DNA from: Mitsuaria sp. PDC51
GTDB taxonomy: Bacteria > Pseudomonadota > Gammaproteobacteria > Burkholderiales > Burkholderiaceae_C
NCBI RefSeq assembly: GCF_900113225.1
Contig: NZ_FOZE01000001.1
Location: 124,001 to 188,000, forward strand
Length of the DNA: 64,000 bases
Direction of reading: 5' to 3'
The position numbers and the translations under genes are program-made. Shown in pieces: positions 62,189 to 64,000 of this stretch (positions are counted from its first letter, which is position 1; every line of letters starts with the position of its first letter). The notes under the pieces are model-generated. The model saw nothing but the letters and a program-made list of their open reading frames with translations. It did not search any database and was not told the origin of the DNA.

Positions 62189-63895
62189 GTGAACACTGTC
62201 CGCACCGACTCCACCGAACCCGTCGACGCCATCGTCTCCAACGTCACGACCAACACCGACGTCACGGCGAACGCCACCGCCAACGCTGACCGCAGCCGCC
62301 TCGCCGCGGCGGGCGCCATGGCCGGCCTGCTGTCCCTCGCCTTGGCCGCCTGCGGCGGCAGCGGCAACGGCAGCGGCGGTCCCGAGCCAGAAGCCGGCGC
62401 CTGGACCACCGGCGACCTGCACGTGCACACCGTCCAGTCCGACGATTCGCGCACGACGCAGACGCTGGACTTCGTGCTCGGCAAGGCCTTCACCACCCAC
62501 GGGCTGGACTGGATGGCGGTCACCAACCACCTGCGTTCGTCCAAGTACGACAACGACGCGAAGCTGCTGCCGGCGCCGGTGGCCTTCGCCTATGGCATGG
62601 CCGCCTACGAGATGCCCCGCGTCAAGGCGCTGCAGGCAGCCGGCAGCTACACCGGCAAGCTGATCTTCTCCGGCTTCGAGTGGGACACGCCCACCCATGA
62701 CCACATCGGCATCGGCATCTTCGAAGGCGACCCGACGCTCGCCACCTCCGCCAGCGCGATGAAGGAGTTCCAGTACGTCTTCACCAACGGCGACGAGTCG
62801 CTGTTCCAGGCGGACGACCTGGCCCGCTGGAAGGCCAAGTACAGCCAGCGCGCCAACGCCACGGCCGCCGACGCGCTCAAGGGCATCGCCTGGCTGAAGG
62901 ACAACTACCCGGACACCAGCTACGCGGTCATCAACCATCCGTCGCGCAATCCCGGCAAGTACACGATCGCCGACTTCCGGCAGATGAATGACCTCGCGCC
63001 GAAGATCGTCTTCGCGATCGAGGGCATGGTGGGCAACCAGATGGAGCCCAACCGCGGCGGCTACACCTCGGCCTACATCGACGCCAACAAGCCCAACCGC
63101 ACCTACGGCGGCACCGACTACGTCGTCGCCCAGCTCGGCGGCGTGTGGGACGCGCTGCTGGGGGAAGGGCGTCGCATCTGGAACGTCGCGAACTCCGACT
63201 CGCACTTCGAGATCGATGCCGCCGGCAACAGCAGCGGCTACTACCCCGGCGAGTACGCGAAGAACTACGTGTGGCAGCCCAAGGGCAGCACCGGCGTCGC
63301 CGGCCTGCTGGGCAGCCTGCGCGCGGGCCGCGGCTTCGGCGTGTTCGGCGACCTGATCAACGCGCTGGACTTCCGCGCCTCGGCCGGCGGCGGCCAGGCG
63401 ACCATGGGTCAGGAGCTGGTCGCCAGCGCGGGGCAGACGGTGACCGTCACCCTGCGCTTCAAGAGCCCGGCGGTGAACAACTATCAGCGGCCGGTCAACA
63501 GCGGCAACCTCGGCAACATGGTGCCCAAGGTGCATCACGTCGACCTGATCGTCGGCGACGTCGGCCCCAAGGCAGTGCCCGGCACGCCGGCCTACGACGT
63601 GGCGACGAATCCGTCGACGCGGGTGCTCAAGCGTTTCACCAGCGCCGACTGGACCCTGGGCGCGGACGGCTACTACAGCGTCACGACGACGCTGCCGGCG
63701 AGCCGGAGCCAGTACCTGCGCCTGCGCGGCACCAACCTGGCCGAGGACGTGCCCGGCCTGAGCGCCGGTGGCGAGCCGCTCGCCGACCAGCCGGTGAACA
63801 CGGCCGACAACGCGACGCGCCATGACCAGATCAACGACCGCAACTACGGCAGCCTGTGGTTCTACTCGAACCCGATCTTCGTCACCGTGAAGTGA
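62189..63895 (+). CDS. PHP-domain lipoprotein (CehA/McbA-like metallo-hydrolase)
   Basis: 568 residues from GTG 62189; an ATG at 62320 gives a much shorter leader and is less likely. Lipobox C55 (LALAAC) after a long N-region. The PHP domain (about 75-410) has metal ligands in 'GDLHVHTVQSDDS', 'WMAVTNHL', 'FEWDTPTHDHIGIGIF', 'YAVINHPSRNPG' and 'VANSDSHFEID'. CehA/McbA-type enzymes hydrolyse phosphoesters or carbamates with divalent metals. The C-terminal 160 residues form a beta-rich domain. It would sit on the outer membrane. It starts 158 bp after the kinase gene. Confidence 0.88.
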   Translation: MNTVRTDSTEPVDAIVSNVTTNTDVTANATANADRSRLAAAGAMAGLLSLALAACGGSGNGSGGPEPEAGAWTTGDLHVHTVQSDDSRTTQTLDFVLGKAFTTHGLDWMAVTNHLRSSKYDNDAKLLPAPVAFAYGMAAYEMPRVKALQAAGSYTGKLIFSGFEWDTPTHDHIGIGIFEGDPTLATSASAMKEFQYVFTNGDESLFQADDLARWKAKYSQRANATAADALKGIAWLKDNYPDTSYAVINHPSRNPGKYTIADFRQMNDLAPKIVFAIEGMVGNQMEPNRGGYTSAYIDANKPNRTYGGTDYVVAQLGGVWDALLGEGRRIWNVANSDSHFEIDAAGNSSGYYPGEYAKNYVWQPKGSTGVAGLLGSLRAGRGFGVFGDLINALDFRASAGGGQATMGQELVASAGQTVTVTLRFKSPAVNNYQRPVNSGNLGNMVPKVHHVDLIVGDVGPKAVPGTPAYDVATNPSTRVLKRFTSADWTLGADGYYSVTTTLPASRSQYLRLRGTNLAEDVPGLSAGGEPLADQPVNTADNATRHDQINDRNYGSLWFYSNPIFVTVK

Positions 63896-63900
63896 GGCGC

Positions 63901-63940
63901 GCGACGCGGGCTCGCGCTGGGCGCGCGTCGCTGGCGAGCC
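63901..63940. repeat. interleaved inverted repeats after PHP gene
   Basis: GCGACGCG (63901-63908) pairs with CGCGTCGC (63924-63931), and GGCTCGC (63909-63915) pairs with GCGAGCC (63934-63940). The two stems interleave, so the RNA can form one or the other, or a pseudoknot-like fold. They begin 6 bp after the stop of the PHP gene and probably mark its mRNA end. No U-run follows. Confidence 0.5.
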
Positions 63941-64000
63941 GCCAGTCGTCCGGGCGGCACAATCGCGGCTCGGAGCTGGCCGGTTCCCAGTCCTGCGCAC

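Overview
The window is a high-G+C chromosomal segment from a beta-proteobacterium, most likely order Burkholderiales (Roseateles/Mitsuaria/Rubrivivax-like). This is inferred from the strong G/C third-codon bias, the mix of families, the sigma-28-type promoter and the C5-TC-G6 intergenic repeats. Genes are dense and intact. No rRNA, tRNA, transposase, integrase or CRISPR array was seen.

Region 1 (1-7.5 kb): a partial VOC protein, a phosphoribosyltransferase-like protein, a cytoplasmic gingipain/caspase-like (C25-type) cysteine protease with an overlapping small partner, and a yqjD-yqjE-yqjK-like envelope stress set split by an inverted EAL response-regulator gene. Region 2 (7.5-17 kb): YgiQ radical SAM protein and an AcrR-AcrAB-OprM type multidrug efflux locus with a near-canonical AcrR operator. 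Region 3 (17-24.3 kb): a GAF-GGDEF cyclase, a very large CheB-CheR-histidine kinase-receiver fusion, and a Co/Ni (RcnR/DmeF-type) metal efflux pair with a textbook RcnR-like operator.

Region 4 (24-33.5 kb): small proteins, an orphan FlgH L-ring lipoprotein next to another lipoprotein, a Crp-like regulator, a cysteine hydrolase, an Oar-like TonB receptor behind an L,D-transpeptidase, a secreted Q/S-rich protein, and a 0.7 kb gene-free stretch with a minus-strand terminator. Region 5 (33.5-39 kb): oxalate/formate-type MFS antiporter, FdhF/YdeP-family molybdoenzyme, a small HTH-like protein and FdhD. Region 6 (39-47 kb): an HlyD-ATPase-permease drug exporter, an SDR, a YjfB-type motility protein behind a sigma-28 promoter, and AraC/VOC genes.

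Region 7 (47.3-50.6 kb) looks like an accessory island: a protein with a C-terminal hydrophobic hairpin overlapping a six-TM membrane protein (candidate pore-forming toxin and immunity), facing a lipoprotein plus small membrane protein pair. Region 8 (50.7-56.7 kb): a complete TRAP dicarboxylate uptake system dctPQM with its divergent DctS/DctR two-component system and several regulatory structures. Region 9 (56.7-64 kb): a RelE/HigB-type toxin-antitoxin pair, a stand-alone hydrolase-ACP-ketosynthase operon, an OmpR/QseBC-type two-component system and a PHP-domain lipoprotein.

The best candidates for undescribed biology are the candidate toxin/immunity island (47354-50544), the intracellular C25-like protease with its coupled partner (1911-3681), the orphan FlgH gene group (24930-26923), and the leader or ncRNA ending at a minus-strand terminator at 32974-33008.
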